Assembly: GCF_000633255.1 (NCBI RefSeq)
Contig: NZ_AYMJ01000011.1
Coordinates: 204,673 to 268,672 of the forward strand
Direction: 5' to 3'
Origin: Pseudomonas sp. H1h
Lineage (GTDB): Bacteria > Pseudomonadota > Gammaproteobacteria > Pseudomonadales > Pseudomonadaceae
Length of the DNA: 64,000 nucleotides
Below the pieces are notes generated by a model. That model was not told the origin of the DNA. It ran no database searches and was given only the letters and a program-made list of their open reading frames with translations. The position numbers were made by a program, and so were the translations under genes. This document shows, in pieces, positions 1 through 8,644 of the stretch (position 1 is its first letter; every line of letters begins with the position of its first letter).

Positions 1-265
1 CCCGAACGTAAAACCCCGTCCAATTGCCCGGCCCGCCGACCAGTCGCATCATGCAGAGGCCAGCTATCCCGCCGACAGTATCCGGTCTGACGAAAACCAG
101 TGGCGGTTCCTGAGATGTCGCCGCCACGGGGAATGTCGTCAGCGAACCCAGCCCGCTGTCCGCGTTTGGCGAAAAACGGCCGGTTGCAATAACCGATAGT
201 CTCGCGTATTCCGAATCCAGCGTGACCACATTGCTGTTGTTAGTGAATTGAAGACCGTAAGCCAT
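1..265 (-). CDS. phage tail-tip protein, partial at window edge
   Basis: This is an open frame on the minus strand that starts at the ATG at 263-265 and continues past position 1, so only about 88 N-terminal residues are seen (start MAYGLQFTN). The ATG overlaps the stop of the upstream gene (TGATG), which argues for translational coupling in the late operon. I do not recognise a domain. Position downstream of the J-like gene suggests a tail-tip or fibre accessory protein. The 3' end is missing because of the window boundary. Confidence 0.6.
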   Translation of the reverse strand, partial: MAYGLQFTNNSNVVTLDSEYARLSVIATGRFSPNADSGLGSLTTFPVAATSQEPPLVFVRPDTVGGIAGLCMMRLVGGPGNWTGFYVR

Positions 266-591
266 CACATGAACCTTATGACGTTGAGCCGCATCGTGTT
301 TGCCACTGAGTTACTCGAGGCGTAAGTCCGGCAGTAGTTGTAGACCCTTGCCACGTCCGTGAGCATTTCTGTTTCAAGCTGCAAATCGTCATCGACATAA
401 GGTCCAACAGGCACCATCACCGCGACGGAATTACTCGCGTTGCAGCCAGGCACAGAAAAGTCCTGGTAGGACTTCACACCCGCGGGTGGCGAGAACGCGA
501 CAACCACGGACAGAACCACCCTGCAGGTGAACGAGTTTTCGTCGAGTTGGAGTGCGCCGTCGGCGCCCCAGACTCGCATCCCATGAGCCAT
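265..591 (-). CDS. hypothetical phage tail protein
   Basis: A 108-residue protein lying 3 nt downstream of the J-like gene and overlapping the next gene by one base. No domain is recognised. The sequence is rich in Val, Ser and Asn, without membrane segments, as in small beta-rich virion proteins. Function is inferred only from position in the tail-tip end of the late operon. Confidence 0.6.
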   Translation of the reverse strand: MAHGMRVWGADGALQLDENSFTCRVVLSVVVAFSPPAGVKSYQDFSVPGCNASNSVAVMVPVGPYVDDDLQLETEMLTDVARVYNYCRTYASSNSVANTMRLNVIRFM

Positions 592-594
592 TGA

Positions 595-3500
595 TTACCC
601 CAGATAGCCGAGACGGACACGCAACACGTTGTTGGCGTCGTAGACAGAGACGTTGAGAGAGTTGATCACCAACCGCCCCTGCCCTGGCACAATGCCGTTG
701 ATCTCGAGTGTGCCGTCTTTGTTGAGAATCCAGCCTTGCTGGCCGGCAATGTAGTTGGTGGAGCTGATGTAACTGCCGATCTTGGCGTTGGTGATTGTCC
801 CGTCGAGGATGAACGCGGACTGCAAAAAAGCTTGGCCGTTCTGAACCGCAAACGGAACGGACAAATTGCCGTTGATTCCATTTACGACGGCGAAACGATC
901 GGCGCTCACCAAGAATTGGCTTTGAAGCCCTGCCCCAGTGTTCTCGATCCCTAAGCCGATGCCAGCCGCGACGTACTGTCCCTGGGCATTTACCTGCATC
1001 TTCACCGACCACATCGTGGTCAGTTTCCCTGCCGTGTCCGCGTAGGCGGTCGAGGTCTGCTGAATCTGCGCGGTGTTCTGCCCAACGGAGGCGGTTAACT
1101 GATCGATCTTCGTCGACGTCGCCGAGTTGGTGGTGGTGACCACGCGATCAAGCTCGGTGATGGTCGCCTCGTTGCGCCCAACTCGCGCGTCCAGCGTCAC
1201 CTGGCGCTGTGCCATCGCTTCATTATCAGACGCCCGCACCTTGCTTTCTGCTGCGATCGCAGCGGTGCTATTCCAACCCTTCAAAGCATCAGCAAGGTCG
1301 CCTTCCCCGCTATCGTCCCGAGAAGATGCCCGCAGCGCCTCGAATGACGTTGCTGTGGCCGTTACGGCGCCGTCGAGTTCGGTGATATCGACGGTATTGG
1401 TCGCCACCTGCTGGGCAAGGCCGTTTGCCGTTTCCACGGTCTGGCCAACATCGAGCCAGTAGGCAGGATTCGGCGGTGGCGTCTCTTTCGGTACCGGGCC
1501 AGTGGCCTGATAGATCCGCTTGCCAACGACTACAAGGTCGTATTCCTCGTAGGTGTCGTCCGGGTTGTAAGTCTTCAGACCATCGAGCGCATCGATCTGC
1601 GCCTGCAGGCCTGGAATCTTCTCGATTTCCTTGAGCAGATCCTCGCCGAGTTCTGTCTCGGTGATCTTGCGGGCGATCATTTCCAGAATGTCCCCAGCGT
1701 TCGAGCTGGACTGCCCCTGCACGCCCAAGCCGATCGGATACCACGGCCCGATGTTGCCGATCTTGTCGACGATCCGCCCCCAAAAGTAGAACGTCACGCC
1801 AGCAGCCAGCCCGAGCATGGAAAAGTCGCTTTGTGGATAGGCCAGGTCGGTCAGCTTGGTGGCAGCCTCGAGACTGGTGGTCGGGCCATACCAGATTTCA
1901 GTCCGCTGGCTGTCTCCAGCGCCAGCGGGGAAACCCCACTTCAGGTAGATGCCGAACAGCAGCGGTGTGGCCGTCAGGTAGCTGAGCGCCGACGGCAGAC
2001 CTTCCTTCCCTTTCAGGTTGGTCAGGATCGAGTTACGCCATTGTGACGAGATGTCGAACGCACTTACCGCACGCACCCGGGCCACGTAGGCGCCAGCGTA
2101 GATACCGACCACGTCCACGTTGGTCATGCCGGTACGCTGGAGCTTGATCCAGTTGCCGCTGTCCTTGCGCCACTCCACGTCATAGCCCACAGCGCCATCC
2201 ACCGCGGGCCAGCTGATGGTCATGGTGGCCACGGCCAAGCCCTGCACCACCGACGACGTCGATGTGAGGGACACGCTTGCCGGCGCCGGAACCACGGTGA
2301 TCGGGATCACGCTGATCGGCCGTTCTTCCAGACGAGCGCCGGTGTCAATGTGCGCGAACTTGCTCGGCTCGAACTGCAGCGCACTGATTTCGAAGTCGCC
2401 CTCGGTGGTGCGCTTGGTGCGCAGCACGCGATACAGCGGGATCGCCAGATCATCGGCGTCGAGCGCCCATTGCAGCTGCGCGACTGGTGGCTCGCTGTAT
2501 GCGACAGTCACTGTCACGGCGCGACCATTGACGCTCTGCACGGTGCGGCCCTCGGCGCGGCCGCCAGGCAGGTTGATGATCAACCGATCACCCGCCTTGG
2601 CCTGGGTGTCGCGATCGAGCGTGACGACTCGGCCAGCCGCTGACGAGATCCGCCCGCCGACCTCCCGCCCAGCCAGCAGCGAGTCAGCCACAGGAATGAT
2701 GTGGCCCGGCAGCGGAATCACGCCCTCCATGCCGGTCTTGAACGATACGGTGCGGTCTTGGTTGTTGCTGAGGATCGCCCACTTGCCACGGCGCTGGGCC
2801 TCGGAGGCGCGGGTGCAGCCGATGGCGCTCAGCTCGGTCGGCCGGTCGCCGTAGCGGCGTTGCAGGTCCAGATCCGCGAACGGAATGACATCGGTGTCGT
2901 AGTTGTTCGCCGGGTTGTCGTAGCTGACGAGTGCCCGGGTGTACCGGGTCTTCGCCGAGGCGCTGCCGTACGAGAACTTCCCGTCGATGACGTTTGCCCG
3001 GGTGAAGACGTAGTCGAAATCCTGCGCGCGCGGCATGTCGGCCTGCATCACAAGCTGGCCCTGCGCCCAGTAGGTCATGCCCCGGTAAATCGCCGAGATG
3101 TCACGCAGCAGCGACCAGGCGTCGGCCTTGCCCTGCAGGTTCATGTCACAGAGGAAGCGCGGTTCCTGGCCACCGATACCATTCGGCACAAGCTGGTCGC
3201 AGTACTGGGCGATCCGATACAGCTCCCACTTGTCGACCATGAAGGGCTTGATGCGCTTGCCCAGGCCGAAACGTTCCTCGGTGCAGATCCCGAAGGTGAT
3301 CCACGCCGGGTTATTGGTCCAGGCTGATTTCATCGAGCCGTCCCACGTCCCGGTGTAGCTGCGCTGAATCGGGTCGTAGTTACTCGGCACCATCCAGCGC
3401 CGGGCCTTGCACTTCACGGTCACCGCCGGGATGTTGGTGAACTGCTCGGCGTCGAATTCGATATAGAGAAGCGCGGTGTTGGGGTAGCGCAGCTTGGCGT

Positions 3501-4155
3501 CGATCACTTCCGTGTAGCCGGCCACCAGCATGGTGTCGGCGACCTTATTGCTGTTCTGATTCGGCGTCAGGCGGCGCACGCGGATCTGCCAGCCCGTGGT
3601 GGCGGCCGGCAAATCGATACGGCGCGAGCGCTCGTAGCGCGTGGTGGTCTTGCCGTCGACGGCGTCCACCAGCACCTGCTGATAGGCACCGCCATCGGTG
3701 GCGATGTCGATCGCATACTCGATACGGTAACCGCCGACATTGCCTTCATCATCGGACCGTTGCAGCGCCGGCCACGCCAGGCGCATGCGCACCGCCGACA
3801 ACTGGGTGTTGCTGATCGAGCGCACCCACGGCGCATCGCTGCGCAACTCGATGTTCAGCGAGGTCTCGTTCTCCACGGACGGGATGCCCGGAATATAGGT
3901 CTGATCCACTGAGCCCGGGCGCCAGTCCCACTTCACGTTCGGGAAGTTGTAGTTGCCGCTGGCATCGCGGATCGGCGTGTTATCCAGGTAGATGTCGTAA
4001 TCGGTCGGGACGCTGTCGAACTCACCCTCGCCCACGGCGATCAGCAACTTGGCCAGGTTGGTCGAGCGCAGGCTGTCGCCGGCTTCGACCGGCGACTTCG
4101 GCTTGCTGCTGCCGCCCTTCTCGCCGTGGATATCGATCTGTTCCACTACGCCCAT
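595..4155 (-). CDS. J: tail tip / host specificity protein J
   Basis: This 1186-residue protein corresponds to the lambda J family: the central tail-tip protein that contacts the receptor and whose N-terminal half builds the hub. The N-terminal and central parts carry the conserved J core. A fibronectin-III-like stretch lies around residues 640-730. A helical segment around 930-1050 is followed by the beta-rich C-terminal region seen in phage central tail proteins, where host range is usually determined. The start is ATG at 4155 with GGAGG 7 nt upstream; an in-frame extension to 4197 runs through a terminator hairpin and is rejected. Confidence 0.92.
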   Translation of the reverse strand: MGVVEQIDIHGEKGGSSKPKSPVEAGDSLRSTNLAKLLIAVGEGEFDSVPTDYDIYLDNTPIRDASGNYNFPNVKWDWRPGSVDQTYIPGIPSVENETSLNIELRSDAPWVRSISNTQLSAVRMRLAWPALQRSDDEGNVGGYRIEYAIDIATDGGAYQQVLVDAVDGKTTTRYERSRRIDLPAATTGWQIRVRRLTPNQNSNKVADTMLVAGYTEVIDAKLRYPNTALLYIEFDAEQFTNIPAVTVKCKARRWMVPSNYDPIQRSYTGTWDGSMKSAWTNNPAWITFGICTEERFGLGKRIKPFMVDKWELYRIAQYCDQLVPNGIGGQEPRFLCDMNLQGKADAWSLLRDISAIYRGMTYWAQGQLVMQADMPRAQDFDYVFTRANVIDGKFSYGSASAKTRYTRALVSYDNPANNYDTDVIPFADLDLQRRYGDRPTELSAIGCTRASEAQRRGKWAILSNNQDRTVSFKTGMEGVIPLPGHIIPVADSLLAGREVGGRISSAAGRVVTLDRDTQAKAGDRLIINLPGGRAEGRTVQSVNGRAVTVTVAYSEPPVAQLQWALDADDLAIPLYRVLRTKRTTEGDFEISALQFEPSKFAHIDTGARLEERPISVIPITVVPAPASVSLTSTSSVVQGLAVATMTISWPAVDGAVGYDVEWRKDSGNWIKLQRTGMTNVDVVGIYAGAYVARVRAVSAFDISSQWRNSILTNLKGKEGLPSALSYLTATPLLFGIYLKWGFPAGAGDSQRTEIWYGPTTSLEAATKLTDLAYPQSDFSMLGLAAGVTFYFWGRIVDKIGNIGPWYPIGLGVQGQSSSNAGDILEMIARKITETELGEDLLKEIEKIPGLQAQIDALDGLKTYNPDDTYEEYDLVVVGKRIYQATGPVPKETPPPNPAYWLDVGQTVETANGLAQQVATNTVDITELDGAVTATATSFEALRASSRDDSGEGDLADALKGWNSTAAIAAESKVRASDNEAMAQRQVTLDARVGRNEATITELDRVVTTTNSATSTKIDQLTASVGQNTAQIQQTSTAYADTAGKLTTMWSVKMQVNAQGQYVAAGIGLGIENTGAGLQSQFLVSADRFAVVNGINGNLSVPFAVQNGQAFLQSAFILDGTITNAKIGSYISSTNYIAGQQGWILNKDGTLEINGIVPGQGRLVINSLNVSVYDANNVLRVRLGYLG

Positions 4156-4170
4156 GCTTTCCTCCAGGCG

Positions 4171-4195
4171 AAAAAAAGCCCGCTCAACGGCGGGC
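4171..4195 (-). terminator. intrinsic terminator between KilA-N gene and J
   Basis: On the minus strand GCCCGC, a short loop, GCGGGC and then seven T residues. It ends only about 15 nt before the start codon of J, so J expression must come from antiterminated late transcription. Confidence 0.75.
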
Positions 4196-4215
4196 ATCAG
4201 GTTTTAGCTAGCGCG

Positions 4216-4713
4216 CTATGCAGCATCGAGCCCTAAAGTGAGCTGCAGCTGATCACGCCAATATTCGACATCATGGATAAGCCCAGGCTTCTGCCAGCGA
4301 AATTTTGCAAGTTCTTTTCCGCTAAGACTCGCGACAGCTTGTGCATCGCCCAGCTTCTTGCAGGCTCGATCAAACTGCTGCTTTTCGTTCATTTCTCCGC
4401 GTAGCAAAGCGTCAATGTGTAGATCCGCCCATACGGCAAAGTCCGGAGAAATCCAACGAGCAAACCCAACCGCCAGTTTTGGATGAAGCCAAGTCCCACC
4501 GCCTCGTCCGCGACGAGCCTGAATCAAATCCCTCGAATCCGAGGTATTTAAATGGCGACTTAGCGCCTGGATGTAGTCTTCGGTTTCTTTGTTGCGCAAC
4601 CAGTTATCCAGCCTAAGCCCTTTCGATAAAGCAACTTCGGTGGCATTGATCCAACCCTCGCTATTGAAGCGCACGGCCTGACCTTCGTAGTGAAATGGGA
4701 TGACATTGTTCAT
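4216..4713 (-). CDS. KilA-N domain protein
   Basis: A 165-residue protein whose residues about 10-110 match the KilA-N DNA-binding domain (GWINATEVA, DNWLRNKETEDYI, GGTWLHPKLAVGFARWISPDF). KilA-N proteins of phages bind DNA and often act as antirepressors or regulators. The start is ATG at 4713 with AAGGAG upstream; a longer frame to 4830 would translate a structured leader. It sits between tail genes I and J, with terminators on both sides, so it behaves as a moron (an autonomous accessory gene) rather than as part of the tail cluster. Its target is unknown. Confidence 0.8.
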   Translation of the reverse strand: MNNVIPFHYEGQAVRFNSEGWINATEVALSKGLRLDNWLRNKETEDYIQALSRHLNTSDSRDLIQARRGRGGGTWLHPKLAVGFARWISPDFAVWADLHIDALLRGEMNEKQQFDRACKKLGDAQAVASLSGKELAKFRWQKPGLIHDVEYWRDQLQLTLGLDAA

Positions 4714-4827
4714 GTGAGCTCCTTCCGCCTGGGAAGATGTGCAGGCAGGGGCGTAGGCGGAGCGAAACCGACCCTTTTCGGTAGCGAACCTAGCCTGCAC
4801 GGGTATCCCCTTAGGGATTCTTGGGCA
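4714..4827 (-). promoter_or_regulatory. structured 5' leader of the KilA-N gene
   Basis: The 114 nt upstream of the start codon can fold into nested hairpins. An outer 8-bp stem pairs GTGCAGGC (4739-4746) with GCCTGCAC (4793-4800). Inside it is CCGA/TCGG (4768-4781), and ATCCC/GGGAT (4805-4818) forms a separate hairpin. It lies between a terminator and a good ribosome binding site. Role is inferred: a leader that controls translation, or a small RNA. Confidence 0.4.
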
Positions 4828-4865
4828 CAAAAAAGCCCCGGTGCGCAGAAGCGCTGCCGAGGCTC
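4828..4865 (-). terminator. intrinsic terminator upstream of the KilA-N leader
   Basis: Minus strand AGCCTCGG, an internal loop, CCGGGGCT, then six T residues. It separates the KilA-N unit from upstream transcription. Confidence 0.65.
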
Positions 4866-4987
4866 ATTTACTGCCCGGATGACCTGTCGATCATTTCCGG
4901 TTCAGGGTGTCGGTTTCCCGACAGTTTTCTGTCTCGGCGCTGATGAGAATTTTTGATCTCAAACGCCGACAACTGCATTTCTGGAAC

Positions 4988-5016
4988 GTATAAGGTGTGC
5001 GGGAGTCGTGTGGCAA
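4988..5016 (-). promoter_or_regulatory. candidate sigma-70 promoter in the I-J gap
   Basis: TTGCCA and TTATAC separated by 17 nt, on the minus strand. It lies between two terminators in a stretch (4866-5054) with no convincing ORF. It would make a short transcript ending near 4830, or feed the KilA-N gene by readthrough. Confidence 0.4.
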
Positions 5017-5054
5017 TAGGTCCGAATAACTTTGGGACAGCATATTTCGGGCAC

Positions 5055-5077
5055 AAAAAAAGCGCCTTTTAGGCGCC
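5055..5077 (-). terminator. intrinsic terminator after tail gene I
   Basis: Minus strand GCGCC TAAAA GGCGC followed by seven T residues, 60 nt downstream of the stop of the I-like gene. Confidence 0.75.
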
Positions 5078-5139
5078 CTGCTTACTAAAATGTCCACACT
5101 GCCTGAAAAGTACCGTCTAAGTGTCAACTTGTCAATGAC

Positions 5140-5736
5140 TCACACTTTGTCTTCTGCCAGGATCGAGGCCGAGATGATCATCCCACCCCACCGGCGTTCG
5201 CCGATGCAGATCGGGACCGGGTTGCCGCTGGCCGTGGTGTTCTTGGCGCTACCGAAGGCGTAGGACGGGGCGTTTTCAGGGGATGCGCTCTGTTTCAGGC
5301 CCGACGCCTGGGGGCTTAGCATTTGGATCACGCCGCCGGCAGTCATTGCCAGACCAGCCGAGAACAGAGATGGACCAGCGCCACCGGCAAAAAATGAAGC
5401 GGCAATCAGCACTACGCCGATGATTGTTTGAAGTACGCCAGCGCGCTTGCTTCCTGAAATCACTGGAACAATTCGAATTTCCTGAGCACCCCCGAGTGCA
5501 AAATCTTTTTCGCCCACATTTTTCCGATTTCGGAAAATCGCGAATCGCATACCGCGCCGATCCAGATCCTTGATCGCCCCTTCAAATCCGTCGATTGTGC
5601 ATTTCAATGCCTGGAACGCTTCGCCAACCGATTTACTGTCAAGCTCTCGATAATGCACGCGTCCGAATAGCCTTGCCAGCGGGCCAGATAGGAGAATAGT
5701 GGTCATTGATGGTTTAGAAATTGCTGCGGCCGCCAT
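5140..5736 (-). CDS. I: tail assembly protein I
   Basis: A 198-residue protein of the lambda tail assembly protein I family, which acts in assembling the tail tip together with J, K and L. A hydrophobic Gly/Ala-rich segment is seen around residues 100-140, typical for the family. The C-terminal part contains the NPVPICIGERRWGG stretch. The start is ATG at 5736 with AGGAG 7 nt upstream. In lambda, I follows K directly; here two accessory genes lie between them. Confidence 0.85.
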   Translation of the reverse strand: MAAAAISKPSMTTILLSGPLARLFGRVHYRELDSKSVGEAFQALKCTIDGFEGAIKDLDRRGMRFAIFRNRKNVGEKDFALGGAQEIRIVPVISGSKRAGVLQTIIGVVLIAASFFAGGAGPSLFSAGLAMTAGGVIQMLSPQASGLKQSASPENAPSYAFGSAKNTTASGNPVPICIGERRWGGMIISASILAEDKV

Positions 5737-5752
5737 GTGTTATCTCCTGACG

Positions 5753-5777
5753 AAAAAAAACCGCCAATTGGCGGTTT
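5753..5777 (-). terminator. terminator after the lipoprotein gene
   Basis: Perfect hairpin AACCGCC/GGCGGTT; on the minus strand it is followed by eight T residues. It isolates the lipoprotein gene from tail gene I. Confidence 0.75.
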
Positions 5778-5793
5778 TGATAAATTGCTCGGC

Positions 5794-6138
5794 TTACAGA
5801 CACTCGCGAACTGCTGCCTCAAGTGCCGCGCGGCCCCACATTTTTGACCACGGCAAGCGCTGGTACAGTGCGACTTTACTGCCCGTTCCAGCGCTGGAAA
5901 CTTCAAGCACCTCATCAGTCATCATGTCAGTAGCAACGACCAACCGATAGCCGCTCTCTGTCTCAGACATGGTCGAAGTCGAGCGCTGCTCCTGCCACTT
6001 CGGGAATACGCACAGAGCGTACTTCTTGGCTGATTTATTGGTGGATGTGCTGATCGTCGGATCGTTCTTCTTCACATCTCCGGGCGACGAGCACCCCGCC
6101 AATAGCGCTACCGCCAACGCCCCTACGATCAATTTCAT
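5794..6138 (-). CDS. prophage lipoprotein (accessory)
   Basis: A 114-residue protein with a signal peptide and lipobox (MKLIVGALAVALLAGCSS), so Cys16 should be lipidated and the mature part periplasmic or outer-membrane attached. No further domain is recognised. The start is ATG at 6138, with AGGAG 10 nt upstream. It is inserted between tail genes K and I, has its own terminator, and is divergent from the membrane protein at 6319. Phage lipoproteins at such positions often block superinfection by masking receptors or DNA entry; here that is only an inference. Confidence 0.75.
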   Translation of the reverse strand: MKLIVGALAVALLAGCSSPGDVKKNDPTISTSTNKSAKKYALCVFPKWQEQRSTSTMSETESGYRLVVATDMMTDEVLEVSSAGTGSKVALYQRLPWSKMWGRAALEAAVRECL

Positions 6139-6225
6139 GCAGGTCACTCCTGTGGGAAAGGGTGAAAGGTATCATTTCGGCAGAAGGAGTAGAGTTATAA
6201 ACCAGACCCATGTATGTATCCACAG

Positions 6226-6254
6226 TTCGATCCACTACAAAATGATGGCATAAT
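6226..6254 (+). promoter_or_regulatory. candidate promoter of the membrane-protein gene
   Basis: TTCGAT and CATAAT with a 17-nt spacer, 65 nt upstream of the start at 6319, in an AT-rich divergent intergenic region. Confidence 0.4.
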
Positions 6255-6318
6255 GCCAAGCCTAGATCAAAGCAAGATATAAAACTCATACAAACGCTTT
6301 CCATCAATGGGGCATTAA

Positions 6319-7077
6319 ATGGATATAAGCTCAATCCCTGCAACTGTATTTGTTGCATTTGGTGTAATCACTGCGGCACTTTTAACTGGCTTTTTCTCCT
6401 TCATGAACATGGTGAGCGCAAAAGAAAACAAAGTATCCGAGTTCAGACTTACATGGGTTGATGGCCTCAGAAACGAAATAGCCGAATACATCTCCGCCGC
6501 GCAAGAACTTGTTCGAGTTTCCAAAGTATTTGTGGCAAAAGATTTTCACTCCCCAAAAGAGAAAAAAGAGATCCATATTGAGTGGTACAAGGAAACTAGA
6601 GCCGCTTTTTCCCGCGCAGTGGAAAACCTCACTAAAATCCAACTGAGGCTAAATGCGGACGATATAGCTGAAGATGCTAAAACTCCTGAAGCCGAGCTAA
6701 TGAAAGCAGTTACGGCAGCCAGAAACTACTCCATCAACGGAGATTTAAAAGGAGTTTTGAGTTCTTGCAATGATATACGATCTAAAGCTGCCCCGATTCT
6801 GAAAAGCACATGGGTTTTGGTAAAGCGTGGCGAAATAGGTTACAGGCGTATTCGTAGATACTCCTTGTTCACAGTCACAATAGGATTTTATGCGATTATT
6901 AGCTTCGGCATCTACATCGGCATAGCAACTTATAACACTCATTCTAAAAAAGAACTGAAGCTAATGACAAATACAATCGAAGAGCACCAAAAACACAACA
7001 CACACCCACTACCCCAGCCACAAAAAGAACCAGTAACACCTAAACTAAATCAGCCACAAGAAAGTATAATTAAATAG
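6319..7077 (+). CDS. two-TM membrane protein of unknown function (accessory)
   Basis: A 252-residue protein with a membrane segment near the N terminus (residues about 8-32), a charged helical central domain, a second membrane segment around 190-212 and a hydrophilic Pro/Gln-rich tail. The gene is markedly richer in A+T than the neighbouring tail genes and lies on the opposite strand, both signs of recent acquisition. It is divergent from the lipoprotein gene. I do not recognise a family; a role in superinfection exclusion or defence is a guess from context. Confidence 0.65.
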   Translation: MDISSIPATVFVAFGVITAALLTGFFSFMNMVSAKENKVSEFRLTWVDGLRNEIAEYISAAQELVRVSKVFVAKDFHSPKEKKEIHIEWYKETRAAFSRAVENLTKIQLRLNADDIAEDAKTPEAELMKAVTAARNYSINGDLKGVLSSCNDIRSKAAPILKSTWVLVKRGEIGYRRIRRYSLFTVTIGFYAIISFGIYIGIATYNTHSKKELKLMTNTIEEHQKHNTHPLPQPQKEPVTPKLNQPQESIIK

Positions 7078-7122
7078 CGCACGATAATTTTGATAAAGCT
7101 GTGCTAAATAGGTCACGGCACA

Positions 7123-7887
7123 TCATGTGGTCGGTTGTGAATATTTATGCCTGAGGATCACCCGTGTGCGGTCGAGCCAAGGCCCGCCAAAGACAATGAC
7201 CTCCGACGGCCTTCCGTATAGGTGGTGCAGCAGGAATGGCCCGGGACCGAAGGTCCCTGCGTCCTCGTCAGGCAACGCGGGATCCGCACCGAGAAAGATC
7301 CCTGCGTGATTCGGATAAACCGTCCGCCCTACTTCCATCACGATCATGTCGCCGCGCTGCGGCTGATCCACACGGTAGAAGCCGGCGGCCTCGTAGTTCG
7401 CCTCGTACAGGCTGGTGTTGTCGTTGCTCTCCCACCAGCCGTCAGCGCGCTTGAAGGCTTCGAACTCCAGCCCCCATTCGCGCTTGTACCAGTCAGCGCA
7501 GACCTGCCAGCAGTCCCAGGCACCGTGCACGAATGGTCGCTTGAGCAGCGGTACTTCACCCGAAGGCATGACGGTGCGCAGGTCGCCCTCGGGCCAGCTC
7601 AGGATGTGCCAGGGCAACGCGGTCGCTTCGCACATGGCCAGGTCGCGCGGTGAAGGCCGGCTGGTGGCGTCAGGATGTGAATGCACAACGCCGATCACCT
7701 CCCCGACGTCCTCGGCCGCTGCGTATTGCTCGGGATCGATCCGGAACTCTTCGTTCGGCTCGATCGAGACGTTGCGGCACGGGTAATACTGCTGTTTGCG
7801 GCCCACCGCCAGCAAAAGACCGCAGCATTCTTTCGGATACTCCGCCGCCGCGTGCACCTGGATCGCGTTCAATATGTGTTTGCGCAT
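7123..7887 (-). CDS. K: tail assembly protein K (JAMM + NlpC/P60)
   Basis: A 254-residue protein with two peptidase domains, as in lambda K. The N-terminal JAMM/MPN-like domain carries Glu20 and the HSHPD motif (residues 69-73) with downstream S and D ligands. The C-terminal NlpC/P60 domain carries the catalytic Cys in FVHGAWDCW and the His in NHAGIFLG. The protein probably processes tail-tip components and cleaves peptidoglycan during entry. The start at 7887 has GGAGCT upstream and lies 2 nt after the L gene. Confidence 0.92.
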   Translation of the reverse strand: MRKHILNAIQVHAAAEYPKECCGLLLAVGRKQQYYPCRNVSIEPNEEFRIDPEQYAAAEDVGEVIGVVHSHPDATSRPSPRDLAMCEATALPWHILSWPEGDLRTVMPSGEVPLLKRPFVHGAWDCWQVCADWYKREWGLEFEAFKRADGWWESNDNTSLYEANYEAAGFYRVDQPQRGDMIVMEVGRTVYPNHAGIFLGADPALPDEDAGTFGPGPFLLHHLYGRPSEVIVFGGPWLDRTRVILRHKYSQPTT

Positions 7888-7888
7888 G

Positions 7889-8635
7889 TCAGCTCCGTGC
7901 GATCAGCGAAACGGCCGGGAAACCACCAAACGGCAGCGGGTTGCCTTCGCCGAAACGCGGGATGCAGCCCTTGCCCAGTGTGGCGTCACACTCGTCCAGT
8001 TCAGGGTTGTCAGTGACCGCGCCGTCTTTGGTCACGTACGGCCCTGTGTAGCCGCAGTTCGGCTCTCGGTAGCCATCGGTGAGGCACCAGTGGCACAGCG
8101 TCGTGGCCTGCCGCCCAATCGACTCGTTGCCGACGTCGCCCGGGCTGGCCAACTCCCAACTGACGTTTTCCCCGTCCTCGTTCGTCTTCTGGTCGATGTA
8201 CCAGACCTCGATCGTTTCTTGGGTAGGGTCTGCCGTCGGATTGCCGGCCGGGAAGTTCGCCGCGTCGAGGTAGGTGCCGAGCGTGTGACGCATGGTCAAC
8301 TTGAATTCGAGCAGATCCTCGAACGCTAGACAGAGCGCTGTGATGCGCCCGTTGACGTTGCCGACCGACAGCGTTGGCCGAACCGCAGTACCGTCACCGT
8401 TCGCCTCGATGCCGTCGATCTGCATCGGCCAGGCGCTGTACTCGTTGCCCTGCCAGTAGATTGCTTTCGCCGGTAGTTGATCGGCATCGGCGCCGGCGGC
8501 GATCAGCTCCGCCGCCGTGTGCGGTATCGCGTGCCCGTGGAAGCGCAGCACGTCCGCGCCATAGTCCGTGCCGTCCAATTCAAAGAGCAGCACTTCGCTG
8601 CCAGGTTCAAGCACCTGGATGTCACTGATCAGCAT
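7889..8635 (-). CDS. L: minor tail protein L
   Basis: A 248-residue protein of the phage minor tail protein L family. The C-terminal half has four conserved cysteines (CHWC, PNCG, ECDATLGKGC region); lambda L is known to bind an iron-sulfur cluster through such residues. It acts in tail-tip assembly between M and K. It is tightly packed in the operon, 9 nt downstream of M. Confidence 0.9.
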   Translation of the reverse strand: MLISDIQVLEPGSEVLLFELDGTDYGADVLRFHGHAIPHTAAELIAAGADADQLPAKAIYWQGNEYSAWPMQIDGIEANGDGTAVRPTLSVGNVNGRITALCLAFEDLLEFKLTMRHTLGTYLDAANFPAGNPTADPTQETIEVWYIDQKTNEDGENVSWELASPGDVGNESIGRQATTLCHWCLTDGYREPNCGYTGPYVTKDGAVTDNPELDECDATLGKGCIPRFGEGNPLPFGGFPAVSLIARS

Positions 8636-8644
8636 GATTGCCCC

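Noticed and set aside
4868..5127. Minus-strand ORFs (62 and 78 codons) between two terminators
   Set aside because: They start without ribosome binding sites, cross terminator hairpins and show no protein-like composition.
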